The translations under genes and the position numbers were made by a program. The notes under the pieces were generated by a model. The model saw only the letters and a list, made by a program, of their open reading frames with translations, did not search any database and was not told the origin of the DNA. A stretch of DNA of 64,000 bases, taken from assembly GCA_947034885.2 (NCBI GenBank), contig OX344754.2:15022501-15086500 (forward strand). The letters run 5' to 3'. Positions within the stretch are counted from its first letter, which is position 1. Every line of letters begins with the position of its first letter. Source of the stretch: Thuidium tamariscinum (taxonomy: Eukaryota; Streptophyta; Bryopsida; Hypnales; Thuidiaceae). Of this stretch, positions 1-12,060 are shown one piece after another.

Positions 1-2
1 AG

Positions 3-254
3 CAGAACCACGTCGTCGGGATTCGGGACCCATGGACGCTTTCAAACGCCCATGTGTGGGAGGCGGTGCATAGCCTAGCAATGAAGCTGTTTGTGCTTGC
101 GGGACTTGTGGGCATAGTGGCGGTGTGGTTCATCCCGGCTGGGTTTTGGCAGCTCCTCTTCATGGGCGCTATTATTCTTGTTCCTTTGATCACCTCCTCT
201 GGGTACTCGTTCTTGATTCGAGAAGATGCGCAGTACCAATATTTAGTCAGGTAG
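3..254 (+). CDS. SdpI-like integral membrane protein, C-terminal part (5' end outside window)
   Basis: An open frame enters from the left edge and ends at TAG 252-254, giving 83 residues. It begins with a GIRDPWTLSNAHVWEAVH-type segment (residues 6-23). This resembles the conserved R-x-PWTLS-x(4)-W-x(2)-H signature of the bacterial SdpI/YhfL family (immunity to the SDP peptide in Bacillus). Two hydrophobic stretches follow, at about residues 28-45 and 49-68, then a short polar tail with a tyrosine pair. That order (signature, two membrane segments, short tail) fits the end of an SdpI domain. No splice signal is needed inside the visible part. The function in a plant is unknown. The family assignment rests on the signature remembered from bacterial members; the upstream half of the protein cannot be seen. 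Confidence 0.6.
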   Translation, partial: QNHVVGIRDPWTLSNAHVWEAVHSLAMKLFVLAGLVGIVAVWFIPAGFWQLLFMGAIILVPLITSSGYSFLIREDAQYQYLVR

Positions 255-1480
255 ATTGGTCATCAAGCTCATGGTCATCGATTCTTGGACCATCTGAAGA
301 GCCGATTACCAAATCCGGCAAGTTTGCTTCTGCTCCGCTTCTGCATTTTGTTTGGCTCACCACCAAAACCGGCACCACGGGCATGTTGCCGGAAAGAATG
401 TGCCAGAAGGATATAAATAAGAAGACTCCTGCAGAAGAGCAGCCGACGACGATAAGGAGAGAATATGTCCGGAATTGAACAACCCTGTCGTTTTCTAGTA
501 AGAAAGTTACAAAGAGGTAGCAGTTTCGGAAACTCTGGTGGTTAGGACGAGGTTACTGTGGTCGAGGTATTTCATTTTATCCGTTTATTTTTATGAATTA
601 ATGCTGTTTGAATTAGGGTTGTCTTTGTGGATGAGTGGGTTGTAAATACCGCTGTTGTAAATCCCGTTGTTTGCCTTAGTGATTTTATCACGGTGCTTCT
701 CCTTGCGGTATATATATCCAGAAGCATCGACATTTGCAGGTTCTGGATCGTGTAAGAGGCTTTATTTGTCCATTTCAGTTATACCCATTATGAATTCTTA
801 GTGGATCTTATCAGTTCTAACACATCTCCTAGAGTTCTGGAAGTTCGTATATGGGAAACTGTTGTACAGAACCCTCTAGGTTCCAAGTCTATTTTTGTAG
901 AGAGTAAGCCTTTTGAGAGAATTTCGTGAAATTCCTTGGTTCTTGAGTAACATGACTGAAACTCATACAGATAATTGGTTTGAATTGAAAAGTTGTTTCT
1001 TTGGATTGTGATAATTTTTAGATACTTCGACCGTATGGATCGGAAGGTTATAGTATGTATTGAGTCAATATAATTTTGCAGTTATGGAAAATAGTCACTG
1101 AACTTATCATTTCAGGTGACGACAGGCATACAATGGAGAGTAATACAGTTAGATTGGAATTTCAGCATGATCCTAACAAGCCAAGGATGATAGGATCATG
1201 ATCGGAGCTTCTGAACTGAGAGGTTTAACCAAATATATATCGTCGTTTCCACTTCCACATATAAATTCTTTAGAATATGCTAAGGAATATTTAGAGCGCT
1301 GCCATCCATTCCTGTGTTCTTAACCCTGGAACGCTGTGCTGGTCACCTTGGAAATCATCCTTTTGGGTACCATTGGAGGTCAAAATATTGGAGGTTAAAT
1401 TATTGTGCAAAAATTCATACAAAATTTCAAAGATGAACATCTTCACTTTTGTTATGAGAGAATTCTTTGTCTCATCCATT
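255..1480. other. 3' flank of the SdpI-like gene, no second gene seen
   Basis: The first few hundred bases after the stop are of mixed composition and probably hold the 3' UTR. From about 1130 the sequence grades into AT-rich repeat DNA. Bases 1400-1475 belong to a dispersed repeat with diverged copies near 7060-7120 and 30465-30530; all three share an AAGATGAACA core followed by TTCTTTG. No convincing coding frame was found. Confidence 0.4.
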
Positions 1481-1484
1481 TGAC

Positions 1485-2416
1485 ACTTTAGGTTGACAAT
1501 TTAGAAGTCTAATCTGAAGTGCTTTAATTTTTGCATTCAATTTCCAAATTCAATCAAACTTGTTGGAAAATATGTGCTCTTGCTCTTCTAGGTTGTGTCG
1601 TAAAATTTTCAAATCAATACAAGGTGTAATGAATATTTGGAAGACAATCAAAGTTGACACTTTCAATTTGAGTTCACCAAATTGCAATTGATAGTTGCAA
1701 CTTCGGGGCTTGTATCTCCTTCATCCTATATTTGTTTTCCATAAAATTTATTGGATTATATTCCTATAAATGTCAAGTAATTGTGGTCAAATTTTCATGT
1801 CAATCCAAGTTGTTTGGAATGTTTGGAAGCAATTCAAAGTTCTAAATCCACATATTTTTGGATTATTTATAGTGAACTTTGGCAGCTTGTTTCTTCATTA
1901 TTAATTGTCCATTTCCAATCATTTTTGTAATAAAAATTGTACATACTAGTGTGGTTTATGTGGCTAAAATTTCATATCAATCCAAGAAGTTATAAATGAT
2001 TGAGAAGCATTTTAATAGAAGGAGGTTTAACCCTAGATGTGTTTTTTGCAACTATTTGTTGACATTTCAAAGCCATTTTGTGAAGATAATGAGTCGTATT
2101 TTCTTTCACCAATGTGTTTGTACATTGATTATAAAGCACTTTAAAGTTCAAAGTTTTTTCAATTGAGTAGGTTTAGAATTCAAATTTAACCTCCAAATGT
2201 GTTTTTAGAAAAATATTAGCATCCTTTTTCTATACCAAAACATTATAAACTTTCAATCTATGTAGCCAAATGACTCCAAATTTGTTTCACATCATCTACA
2301 AGACGTACATCTCAAGATTGAATACTTCAGATTTTAATACTGTAATGACATTTAAACCTATAACACTTCAAAAGCAATGATTTTTAAACCTCCAAAAGGC
2401 CCTAGGTCTTTAGTGA
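1485..2416 (+). repeat. TTAA-type TIR element, family 1, copy 1
   Basis: This roughly 0.93-kb AT-rich block is a diverged, collinear copy of the reverse complement of 33671-34630. Matching landmarks include the GGGGCTTGTATCTCCTTCAT segment near 1706, AGAAGGAGGTTTAACCCTAG near 2017, and the ending around GGCCCTAGGTCTTTAGTGA followed by TTAA at 2417-2420. The left end is decayed. Inside it, related segments recur about every 173 bp (near 1533, 1706 and 1880). There is no coding capacity. Confidence 0.6.
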
Positions 2417-2429
2417 TTAACCTCTACAA

Positions 2430-5400
2430 GATTGAGGTCATTTTTTTTTGTCAAAACAACTTAAAACTGCCATTTTAGTTGCATTCATCCATAAAAAAAA
2501 ATTGTAGAATCTAACCATAGAATCTTGTACTTAATTTGTTTAAGATCATGTGGTAAAAATTTCATGAAGATTGACCATATAGATTGAAAGATATGAGTAA
2601 GCAAAGTTATTTTTTCAAGACAATGCTAAAACTACCCAAATAACAATATTGTGGCTATAACTTTTGTATTACTTGTCCAAATAGAATGAATTAAAGCCTC
2701 AAATGTAGACCAAGGTATATGATTTTAGGAAAAAAAATTTAAAGTCTTAATTTTTAATTTTTGCAAATTTTTTTTTTGTTGCTTTCTAAGTTTAGTTTTG
2801 GATATTTTGTATTATAACTTTTGCTCAAAGGCACCAATTGAAATAAAAATTATATTCCCACAAAGCTAATCAATTTTTCTATCTCATGAAAAAGTTTCAC
2901 CAAAAATTGAAGATATAGGAACATGCTCAAAGTCCATTTTGTCTCTTGAAGGAACAACAATCTTTTACGGGCTAAATGCATAGTGGATTTCATAAATTTT
3001 TTACAACCTCATGAGATTGATCTAAATACAATCTCATCTAGAATATTGAACTTGATCCTTTCACATCTTTTTCAAGATTAATTCTTTTTATAATACAAAA
3101 CATTCTAAAGCTTCACCTAAAGTGGTCCAAATAAGCATTTGACTATAATTTGTAGTTTTAATCTTTTATTGCCTAAACCCTTTTTCTTAGATTGGACATT
3201 TTTGCTTAAATTTTTGTACTAATATCTCATTGAGATTACTTTCATCAAAGTGGGCATAATAGAAGGTTGTCTTTTTAAACATTTAAGTATTACTTAGGAT
3301 GAATGAATAATTGTTTAGGAAAAACATTGCATAGAACCATTCTATTCATCATCTTGACTTTGGACTTTGAGTCACTAAGGGGCTAATATGTTTTATTTTA
3401 AGGGGGGCTTGTTGGCAATTGAACAAGGATATCATATTCTCTTAATACAAATTAATGAATATTGCATGAGTAGACTATGAACTTTCAAAGTATTGACTAC
3501 AACCAACTTAGGCTCTCATGTTCTATGAGTGCAAACTTTGATTTGGTAGGCCTAAACTACTTGATATGGATTACAAAACCTAGTACAAATTTAGAAGGAT
3601 CTAAAGTACATCTACCAAATGTAAAAAGCATAGTACTCTCAATCATCCCCTCTAATTGAGACATTCAAAAGAATTATGTATAATATAATATGATTGACAT
3701 TCTTTGCGTGCATAATCAACATTCAGTTTTTACATAATTTCAAGCAAGATCTACTTATAATGAAGAAATATCTATTTTTCAAAATTTTGGACATAGTCAC
3801 TTGAGCTTTTGAAACCTTTGTGAGGAAATTTAAATTTTTTTGAAATGCTTATTAGAGGAAAGATGTGCATCTAAATGTTTCCTAACTTCATTATACAATC
3901 ATCTATTCTATTTCAATCTTGAGGAACAATTTTAAATTACCATTGTAACAAAGTTGGCAAATAAGAGAGCTACATTAGCATCCGAAAAGATAAGAAAAAT
4001 CAACCTCTATGATCTACAATGAAAAGCTATATGTTTTTTTTATCACCATTGATAATGTATCTCTATTTCTTATAAATAATTTATCTAATATAATTGCAAA
4101 ATATTCCTTGATTTGTTGAGTTATTGTAAAGCAAAAATGTAATTTAAGATAAATCTAACAACATACAACAACCAAATGTTTCAAAATTATGGTTCATCTT
4201 ACTTTATAGAGAGAAGGATCTCCAACTAATGGTTGGCTTAATTCAAGAACTAGTTCATTCAAGGTCCTACAATGATTTTCTATTTTCTATTCGTCCAAAA
4301 GTATCATTATTTGTTTACATTTGGATCTTAATCTCCAAAGGACCAAAGTTCCTTTAGAGAACTTGTGAGATTTTGGGCAAGCTTGTTTGATTTGAATTTT
4401 TGACGTGATTTTTTGAAACTTTTTTTGAAGATAGAAAATCAAGTTAGCTTTGTGAAAATATAATTTTTATTTCAATTGATGCCCAAGAACAAAAGTTAAT
4501 CCATTTTAAGTTTTAAGAGCAATTTGTAAGGTAAAACAAATAAAACAAAAAATAAATGATTTTTTGAATTTGAATTTTTTTTTCTTCAAAGATTATATGT
4601 TAGTCTAAATTTGAAGCCTTAATTCATTTGATTTGGACTATTGATGAAAAAGTTATAGACAATCTTGTATTTCTTGCAATCTAAGTAACTTCATGAAAAT
4701 ACAACTTCTAATCCTTCTAAAATTCATTTATTAATGCAATTTTTAAGATTAATTTCTTTTTAAATGGGGTTAACTTTGTTTGCAAGATTAATCTCAACAT
4801 TGGCATTATGTTTTTTCAATTCCATCTTAAAGCTATTAACAATTTAGTGTTTTGTTCAATCTTGAACCTAATTCTACTTAACAATTTTTTAATGAATGAA
4901 AATCAAGTGTATTTATTTTAAAAAATAATCCTTTGATTCTCAATTCAAATGTTGAGTATTAAAAGAATTTAATTCATTGATTGTAGTGCACAAAAATTCC
5001 ACAAATGGCAATCAAAGTCATATGAAATTAGAGGCTAGAGTTAAAAAAATAAAATTTTCTTTAATTTTGAATCCTAATATCTTCCAGTCAATATAGTCAA
5101 ACTTTATGAAATTCTTATAACAAAATGTAAAACAAGTGAATTTTAAGATCCTCTAGTTAGATTCTAAAAAGAATGTGTTTTTTTTTGTTTTTTGGGTGGA
5201 AGTAGCAAACATAGCAATTTTGAGTGGTTTTTGAGCCAAAAAATACCTTGGTCTTGTATGATGTAAATGGAAATTTTCATCCACTTAAATTCACCGCAAA
5301 TTCTTGAGAGAAATCAATGAAAGTTGAATCATTTTTTGCTTCAAGGGTCTCTCTCCAAGGCGAATCTAGTGGTAGGAGTAGGCACCTCTACTTTGCTTTC

Positions 5401-7300
5401 AAACTTGAAAATCCGTTGAATATAGTGTGAATGTCAAATTATCAATAAAAAACAATTTGAGTTTGTTTTCTCAATAGAGGTATTATTCTTTTAAAAAATC
5501 ATTAATTAGACCAGTGATCCAAAATGGATGGTGAAAACATGGCAATCAAAAAAATTTAGGTGCTTCTATCAACAACTCTAAAACAAGGGTCGCTATTATG
5601 TGAGCTTAAAAGTATGAGCCCATGAGCCTAAAAGACTATACACCTATAATATAAGTATCTATACTATAGTAACTTTTTATAATAATAATGTATATATGTT
5701 ATAAATACCTATATTATAAGTATTTATGTTATAAATACCTTCAATGGTTGCATTATATTTACTTATATATATGTTTAAAGCTTTCATGCTCACACTTTCA
5801 TGTTCACATACTAGCGCTCTTGACTTTAGAAGTATGTATCTTCACTAGTAGGTGGATTGTATGTGCCTAAAAAATTTAATTGAATAAGATGTATTGTTTT
5901 CTAGGGCAATGGCACAATATGGATTCTGAAAAGGAATCTCACTAAAATAATGTCATTTTTTGACTCATTCAATGTATGCTAGAAATTACACATTTTGTAT
6001 TAGTATGAATTTGATGGCAAATTCATGTGAAAGTTGTAATATTCCTTCCAAAATACTATTGAATAAGAAAAATTGAAGAATTTTGATATTCCTTTTTATT
6101 CCTTTGTTCTAAAATCCGGAATTGTCTCAATTTCAGATTTGAGGCAAAAGGAACAATCTTGAATACCAATTCATAGAGAATTTTTTTATAAATACGATAA
6201 TAAGCTAAAACAATGTTTAAGTTATATCCATGTTTAATTTGAATTCTTAATTTGATGTCTTACTATATTTTTTATTTATGAGAACTTTCAAAAATCACAA
6301 ATTCTTACACAGTTTAAAAGGACTATGATTTCATAACATCTTCCTCTAAAAACCATATGATATATCAAAATACAAACTTCATAAGGTGCATGCCTAATTT
6401 TTAAAATAGAACACCTTAAGTACATAGTCCTTTTACTACTATAATGTCATCAGATGCTAAATATGTTAAATTAGGAAAAAATTCAATTGTTGAATTAGAC
6501 CTATGTAGTACATGATTATGATGTACTAACATGCCTTCTACAACACCATGTAATTTTTTGTAATCTTCCAATATTGTTTTCATTTCTGGAAGGACATTAT
6601 TCAAAAGTGTAGAGAGTCCTCAAAGTGATGCCTATATCAAACCATTGTCCTCCAAGCAATTTCAATTAGTACAAATGTTACATTTTTCAATCAAGTAACT
6701 ATTTGAATCTTGCAATGAAATCCATGATTTGTAGGAAGAAAAGAGTTTGATTAGCCCTAAAACAATCATTGAGCTAATCACTATAAAAATCATCCTTTCT
6801 AGTCTTGAAGGAATCATTTCTGTAAGAAAATCCCAAGAGCATTCAATTCACAAGAGATCAAACTAAGGTAAACTACTCCATTACAAACAAAATGAGCATT
6901 CCAAATCCATTGTAGGTAAAATTGTAATAATTATGTACATTTCTAGAAATGAATGTACACCATCATTACAATTTTGCCCATAGTGGGCTTGAAATACTCC
7001 CATTTTACCCATAATGAGTTGGTTTGCCTTTCTACTATTGACAAGCCATCTTCTTTTTCACACAAAATTCCAAAGATGAACATTTGCACTACTATTTTCC
7101 ATAGAAGGATTTTCTTTGTTGTTTGTTCCACTTTTTTTGGGCCACCACATGCATTGTTGCACGGTTCACTCATCATTACCGGTTGTTGATTCTTCAATGC
7201 TAACGTGGCTCTATGCCATGGGCTACCCATCACCATCACCATTACAAGTTGCAACTCATAATTTTTTTTTCCTTTCAACTTACTTCCTACACCCTTGAAT
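2430..7300. repeat. AT-rich intergenic repeat block
   Basis: No gene was found here. Bases 2500-2900 are a diverged direct copy of 24755-25500: shared landmarks are GATCATGTGGTAAAAATTTC and the CACCAATTGAAATAAAAA segment near 2840. Bases about 4380-4680 and 4980-5060 carry related sequence in the opposite orientation. 5640-5760 is low-complexity TA-rich sequence with repeated TATAAATACCT. The many short open frames look random, being AT-driven with no homology I recognise. Confidence 0.5.
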
Positions 7301-7369
7301 CATAAAGATTAAAGGTTGTGATTGAAAGTGAACAACCAATTAAGTCCAATAACCTTCTCACTACTACCG

Positions 7370-8060
7370 CAGCTTGAAGGTTATGTAACAGGGGTTGTCA
7401 CAGCACTTCCGAAGTCCTTAGAATTCCGAGAGAAAGAGTACTTGGTGCACCGGGAGCGAAAGGCAAACGTGAAATTCTCAGAGAAACCGGAGTGCCGTTT
7501 CTTCTCCTCCGTGGGTGAAGAAACGGCATTTTTGAAAAATTTCTCATGGAATTTCTTGAAGCCCTCGACTTGGCGCAAGTATCAAAGCTCCCAACCCAGT
7601 TGTGTGAGTCAAAAATTCTTGTTGAATCGTTGCGAACAGAAAGGGGTGTCACGGCTCCTTCACATGGAACGGCTCACAATTGGCTGCACTTTTGCCTCGC
7701 TGATTTCTCCGACTTCACAAAAATCTAGTTCTCGGAAGAGCCTTGACTACCCCTAATACATAGCTTACCGCTTGTCCGAATTAAAGGCGGTTCGGTTGGA
7801 TCAGTCCATCTCAGTCGAGCAATGGTTGACGGACTTTTTCCCAACTCCAGTTAATAAGTGGGAGATGGAGGAGGAGGAAGAACACCGCGCTACTTCCATA
7901 ATAGTTCATGTATTCCGGAACGAGCCCGCCAGGGACGGAGAGCCTCCCTATCCAATGACGGACTTCCTGTTCCTCATGAATAAGTTAGAATAAGCTCCGT
8001 AGACAGTTGATTGAACCCAACCAGTGTGGCGTGGGGCCTGCCTGGATCGAGTCGAAAGTA
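7370..8060. other. GC-richer island of unknown nature
   Basis: Composition jumps well above the surrounding AT-rich DNA. Several overlapping frames stay open on the plus strand: one to 7756, an ATG-started 60-residue frame at 7546-7728, and one ending at 7993 with an acidic EEEEE run. None resembles a family I know, and the frames conflict with each other. The island could be a decayed gene, a captured gene fragment or a non-coding transcript. It ends just before the inverted GC-rich repeat at 8158. Confidence 0.3.
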
Positions 8061-8157
8061 GTGCAATGAGGCGATTGCGGAGGCAACCAAGGGTGAAAGT
8101 AAAAATAAAAAAGTCCCCTACAGTATTTTGGTGACGCGTGAATTCTATTGTTAACAC

Positions 8158-8400
8158 CTCACTTGCCCGGCCAGGGGGGATTGACCCCTCTATTGCCCCC
8201 ATCGTTGGATGATGGAGGGATGGAGGGGTCTGTTTGCTGTCCATCCCCCGACCTCCTGCCCCTTCCCCCTTCTCCTCCGACCTCCCTCCTCCTACCCCTT
8301 CCGCCTCTGACCTCCCTCCCATCCCGACCTCCTGACCTCCTGTCACCCTCCTCTCCTGCTGAAAGCCTGAAACTCTTAACATGCTGAAATCTGTAACAGT
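8158..8400 (+). repeat. GC-rich inverted repeat, left copy
   Basis: The segment from CTCACTTGCCCGGCCAGG through the GATTGACCCCTCTATTGCCC core and a long C/T-rich stretch (CCGACCTCC repeated) is matched by the reverse complement of 11050-11280. The first 65 bases match almost completely; the C/T-rich part matches loosely. The two copies face each other across about 2.65 kb. Confidence 0.75.
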
Positions 8401-10530
8401 TTAACAGACCAATATCAGCCAAGATTAACGTTTGAGTAGAGTTTGCTTATTTTTTTGTTTTATATATATATATATATTTATTTATTTATTTATTTTTAAA
8501 ATTTTTAAAATTTTTTTCTTCCTATTTTTTAATTTCTACTTATATTTTCTTCCCCTACATGCCAGAGGTACCAAATATTGGTGTTCACAATACTTTGAAG
8601 TTAATCTTTAAATGTTTAAGTCTTTTCAAGTGTCTTTTGACTATGAGAAAAGAGCATAGATTTATAGGTATCCCAAAGAAGTAAATTGTTTTTTTTTCAA
8701 GATTTAACCATATAGATGTTTAAAGAGATTTTCTACAGACTAGTATGTTCACCATGTTTGAGTAAAAAATTGAATACAAGTTGTGAGATTATAACAAGAA
8801 AAATGTACAATTTTTATTTTTAGTACACTGCCCCTCCTCCCAATGTTTCAGAGATTTGCACATAATTTTTTGGGGAATTGGAGGTGACATAAACAACTAC
8901 AAATTGTGTTAGCACATTGAAATGCACTTTTGAAAACCTTAATTTCACTTGAAAAGCTATCAAATTCATTAAACAATACACCTTGCAATCGTTGAAACAC
9001 AATTTCTTTCAATATGTATAAATTACAAATAACTCCAAATCAATACTTACACGTTCAAATTTTTAATGGTGAAAAACATGAAAACACTTTAATCTTTCCA
9101 GGACAACCATTTTCAAACCAAAAGGATAGGTACAAATGTTAAGATCTTAAATCACTTGAAATTGGCAAACTTTGTTCAAAGTTGGAGAAATGAAGTAAAA
9201 ATAGCAAGCTATACTCTTCTACTAATGCACTTACATGATTCTAACAACCTCTCAAAAATTAAATGTTTATTTTTTTTAGTAAAAAATTTTTAAAAATCAT
9301 TATTTGACCCTAAAAAGTACCTAAATTTTTTTAAAGTCAAATGAATTTAATTGTCCATATCAAAATGAATCTAAAATTTCAAATCGACCATATATGGTTA
9401 ATTGGCATTAAAGGGCTAAATAAAACCTAACCAAGTTGTTGTTTTCAATAGTTTATATTTTTGACAAATTCTTTTTGAAACTTAGTTTTAGCATCAAAAA
9501 TTTGATTTTGAAAAATGATTGATTTTCCTATTCAAAATTTTGTGCAAGGGTGTCTATTGCAATCTTGGCTTTCCATAGTGTTGAAGGCTCTTGAAAATGA
9601 GTTTTAAATACACTAGATCTTGGAAAAAAAATCACATTACAATTTCATTTCAAAAAATTATAGAGTAGATTTTGAGAAGCCTTAAATTGATTAGGTTTAT
9701 ACATTTTAGGTTCTTTCACTTTATACTTTTTGGTGACCAAATTTTTATATTTGACATGTGAATAGAAGATTGAAAGACTTCAAATCAATTTGCAATTTTA
9801 ACATTCTCATAATCAAACAATATCATCTTCCAATCTATATGTGGCATTGTTGTGTTTTATTTTCCTATGTGATCTTTAATATGTCTAGTTTGAATATATA
9901 CAATTGATCATACAACTAGAATTCAAAAAATAATTGATACAAACTTATCAAAATGTTCATTTTTGGTTCAATTTACAATAAATTCCTTGAAGCTCAACAA
10001 ATGCCTTTGGCACTTAAGTGTTAAGTTTCCATCTCCAAATACCAATTTTTGAAAGGAATTTTTTTTTGAAAATGTGGAACACAAGTTGCTTCTTGAATAT
10101 AAAGCTTTGTAATTCCCTTAATCTTGTATGTAATAGACAAAATGGCAAGGCAATGCATTGAAATAATTATGTGCATATTTCTTGAAGCTCAATTGCCATG
10201 TGAAATTTTTCCTTTTGAAAACCACAAAATCAAAAACAAGCATGAAATTAGTATTGGTTACATAAATATTCAAGAGCTAAAAAGCAAACCTTGAAGGCTC
10301 AGAGTCACACGCTTTAGTTTCAGGACTTGATTGCTTTCTTTAATTGCTCAAAACACAAACCTTGAAGGCACGTAGTCATACTCTTTTCTCTCAAGAATTG
10401 ATGGATATAGTTCAGTGAATGAGTGTATACAAACACTTACATCAAAGCAAAGAGGTAGATGCAAAGGAAATGAGATTCAAAAACTCATGAAGACAAGTGA
10501 AGGATTGAGTGAGTTTTAATTTCGTCCAAG
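8401..10530. other. AT-rich intergenic DNA between the GC-rich inverted repeats
   Basis: This begins with a TA dinucleotide run and TTTA tetranucleotide repeats (8461-8495). No gene is visible. Most of 9405-9960 is a diverged inverted copy of the element at 51659-52308 and is listed separately. Two short similar stretches (near 10285 and 10350) share a CAAACCTTGAAGGC core. Confidence 0.4.
9405..9960 (-). repeat. TTAA-type TIR element, family 3, inverted partial copy
   Basis: Read on the minus strand, this block follows 51659-52308. The AACCAAGTTGTTG segment near 9430 corresponds to CAACTTGG near 52238. TTTTCCTATTCAAAATTTTG near 9520 corresponds to the AAATTCTCGAATAGAAAA segment near 52130. 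A stretch around 9755 corresponds to the CACATGTCAAATCTAAAAAG part near 51910. Divergence is considerable and the ends are not clear. Confidence 0.55.
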
Positions 10531-10532
10531 GG

Positions 10533-11040
10533 ATTAAACGGAGATGGGGGCTGCAGAAATTGATTTGCTTGCTGCCGGCCGAGACTTCAGATCACGATGG
10601 TGGAGTGGAGGTGATGGAGCAACCAGGAACGTCCTACACTTACAACAACAACCAGGGGAAGAGTTTAGCTTAAAAGAGAAAACAATAAGAAGGTGATAGC
10701 CAAGCAGATGAATTGCTCCAATGGCAGTTCACAGTTGTTTGCTTGCTTCCAGGCCGGCGCCATCAATTTGGTGAGTCATCCTTTACTTTTCTGAATCTTC
10801 ATTCTTGCTACCTGAACACAAAAACATACCCAATAAGCAACATCAGCATGGTTGTCTACACTCAGACTAAGAGGCGACTCAGATCCTACTTTGTCGCAAC
10901 TTCAGATCCACCCTCCACGGAGCCTCAAGAAAATTCAAAACACCTCTCCCCTCAATCCCAAATCAACTGTTCTTAACAAAAGTAACCACCTTCACAGTTT
11001 CCGCACGTTCCTAACGCTTTGCATTTGAAGGAGATCAGCG
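10533..11040 (+). other. GC-richer island, possible gene fragment
   Basis: Composition rises here. An ATG at 10544 opens a 50-codon frame to 10696, and another open frame covers 10713-10976 without a clear start. Neither is recognisable. Position between two facing GC-rich inverted repeats suggests cargo of an element, or an exon remnant. Coding status is not established. Confidence 0.25.
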
Positions 11041-11285
11041 ATCGGAGGACAGGAAAACTCCGGACACAGTGTGCGGGACGGGGTGCGGGACGACAGAGCG
11101 TTGGGAAGGAAAGGCGCGAGGGGAAGGCAAGTAGGAGGGGAAGGCAGGTTGAAGGGGTAGGTGGGAGGTCGGAGGGGGAAGGGAGGTCGGGGGCAGAAGG
11201 ATGGAAACAGAAACCCATCCCTCCGTCATCCACGATGGGGGCAATAGAGGGGTCAATCCTCCCTGGCCTCACTTGCCCTAATTGC
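11041..11285 (-). repeat. GC-rich inverted repeat, right copy
   Basis: This is the reverse complement partner of 8158-8400. It shares GATTGACCCCTCTATTGCCC, CGGAGGGATGG and the purine/pyrimidine-asymmetric tract, here GA/GG-rich. The flank just outside (11279-11330, TTGCAAATATGA) has a diverged relative at 24512-24560, so the outer flank is itself part of a dispersed repeat. Confidence 0.75.
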
Positions 11286-11689
11286 AAATATGAACCCAAA
11301 ATTTGCAAATTTGATCATGCGTCACAAATAGTATGTTCCTACATTTGCTCTAGGGATAAAAATGGGGGAGGACAAAATAGCCTTTGCAATTGGCTCATTA
11401 CCAGCCCTTTTTACTTGTACCATGGGACCGGATTACACCATTTCAAAATAAGTGTCTTTTTTTTGCTAGAATAAAGTAATCTTTTTTTGTCCAAAAATTT
11501 CGTAACATATGGGTGAAGTTACCAAATTTGGATGAAAAAGTGTACAAATATGATGGAAAAGTGTTTCTAAGTCCTCAAGACGGATGAATGTACTAACACA
11601 ATGTACTAATACAATGAATGTCCTAATACAAATTTGAAGTGGTCGCCATCTTGGCACTATCTCAAAAAGTAAAAAAGAAAAGGGCTGCA

Positions 11690-12060
11690 CTCCTATAGAC
11701 GCGACCGGACCTGCCTGGACCTTGCCTGTTCTGCAACAGGGAGTTCGGGCCTACCTGAGCATATCCAAACACAGGCAGGCTCGAGAACCCGAAGTTCGGT
11801 TCGGTAAGTTCTTAAAGGCCAGGTGAAGGTCCTTCCGTTCGGTTCAGGCCGGGCGGACTTCAGCCAGGTTGGTTCGGGAATCGATCGCTCAATTGCGCAG
11901 GAAGTTCAGTTCTTGTGTAGTGGGTGGGTGAGGCGCTGCTACATGATCACCACGTGACTGGAAAGCGCTCGTCCAGCAGCATGGCCTTGATCCACTTTCC
12001 AGGCCTCCTTCCGATCCTGTCAGCCGGTAACTTAAGCTTTATGGACTGAGTTTCTATCCT
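11690..12060. other. GC-rich segment with recurring GGTTCGG-like words
   Basis: About 370 bases are clearly GC-richer than their surroundings, with several GTTCGG and CAGGC words (for example 11797-11805 and 11838-11845). No frame is convincing. The repetition of short words suggests decayed repetitive sequence rather than an exon. Confidence 0.3.

Noticed and set aside
8461..8495. TA dinucleotide run considered as a promoter element
   Set aside because: It is simple-sequence DNA with no gene start nearby.
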